DNA of 7,176 nucleotides, taken from Methylibium sp964622685 (GTDB lineage Bacteria; Pseudomonadota; Gammaproteobacteria; Burkholderiales; Burkholderiaceae_C). The stretch is taken from assembly GCA_964622685.1 (NCBI GenBank), contig CAZUUU010000175.1:1-7176 (forward strand), given 5' to 3'. Positions 6,745 to 7,176 of this stretch are shown here, piece by piece (position 1 is the first letter of the stretch; every line of letters begins with the position of its first letter). A program made the position numbers and the translations under genes. Below the pieces are notes generated by a model. It worked only from the letters and a program-made list of their open reading frames with translations, was not told the DNA's origin and ran no database searches.

Positions 6745-7176
6745 TCAGAGGTTGGTGATGCCCGACGCCACGTGCCCCGCCGGCACGTGCGGTGCGGCGG
6801 CGTCGACGTGGCGGGTCTGGTCGTCGAAGAAGAAGTCGGGCTCGAACTCGCGCAGGAACTGGCCCTTGGGCAGGCCGCCGAGGAACATCGCCTCGTCGAC
6901 CTCGATCTGCCAGCCCATCAGCGTGCGGATCGCGCGCTCGTGCGCGGGCGCGCTGCGCGCGGTGACGAGCGCCGTGCGCAGCCGCATCGCGTCGGTGCCC
7001 TCGCGCTGCAGGCGCTGCAGCGCCTCGAGCAGCGGCTTGAAGGGCCCGGCCGGCAGGGGGCTTTCGGCGCGCTCGCGCTCGTGGGCCTGGAAGGCGTCGA
7101 GGCCGGCGCTCTGGAACACCTGCTCGGCCTCGTCGGAGAACAGCACCGCGTCGCCGTCGAAGGCGATGCGCACCTC
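6745..7176 (-). CDS. Cytosolic 5'-nucleotidase (cN-I-like family), C-terminal part; N-terminus beyond window edge
   Basis: 143 residues plus the stop codon are present, and the frame stays open to position 7176, so the gene starts outside the window. The visible segments RIAFDGDAVLFSDEAE at the beginning, and MFLGGLPKGQFLREFEPDFFFDDQ near the end, are typical of bacterial members of the 5'-nucleotidase family related to cytosolic nucleotidase I. These proteins are about 300 aa and dephosphorylate nucleoside monophosphates; about half is therefore missing here. The Asp-rich FFFDD stretch probably belongs to a HAD-like active site and metal binding. An internal GTG at 7173 should not be taken as the start because the conserved block begins right there. 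It precedes the protease gene in the same direction with a 67-bp gap, so co-transcription is possible but not shown. The role would be in nucleotide turnover in the cytosol. The family name rests on recognised motifs and not on a search. Confidence 0.8.
   Translation of the reverse strand, partial: EVRIAFDGDAVLFSDEAEQVFQSAGLDAFQAHERERAESPLPAGPFKPLLEALQRLQREGTDAMRLRTALVTARSAPAHERAIRTLMGWQIEVDEAMFLGGLPKGQFLREFEPDFFFDDQTRHVDAAAPHVPAGHVASGITNL

Overview
The window is very GC-rich, and every gene uses G/C-ending codons. Gene content and protein style (a Liv-type ABC ATPase behind an AMP-forming acyl-CoA ligase, a Crp/Fnr-type regulator, a Tricorn-like S41 protease, a cytosolic 5'-nucleotidase) suggest a betaproteobacterium of the order Burkholderiales, perhaps of the Rubrivivax/Leptothrix type. 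That placement is inferred from sequence character, not from a search. No tRNA, rRNA, CRISPR array, insertion sequence or phage gene was seen. Coding density is close to complete: the only gaps are about 90 bp (2492-2581) and 67 bp (6678-6744).

Left part (1-2591): an acyl-CoA ligase gene on the minus strand (542-2491) is followed, with a TGATG stop/start overlap, by a LivG-type ABC transporter ATPase that runs off the left edge. This is the head of an operon that probably imports an organic or fatty acid and activates it to its CoA thioester. The substrate cannot be read from the sequence.

Control region (2492-2626): a divergently transcribed Crp/Fnr-family regulator (2582-3409, plus strand) is separated from the ligase by a short region holding a perfect 7+7 bp inverted repeat, TTGTCGT-TATG-ACGACAA. 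It keeps the CRP layout TGT-N10-ACA. Its centre lies exactly 41.5 bp upstream of the ligase start point predicted from a TAGCAT -10 element, the classic class II activator position. The same repeat covers the only ATG of the regulator and the -10 area of a possible plus-strand promoter. This suggests a self-contained circuit in which the regulator activates the ligase/transporter operon and represses itself.

Right part (3339-7176): a very large exported Tricorn-like serine protease (minus strand, about 1112 aa) overlaps the 3' end of the regulator by 71 bp in convergent orientation. Upstream of it, in the same direction, lies the C-terminal part of a cytosolic-type 5'-nucleotidase that enters from the right edge. 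These two genes have no evident functional link to the left cluster.
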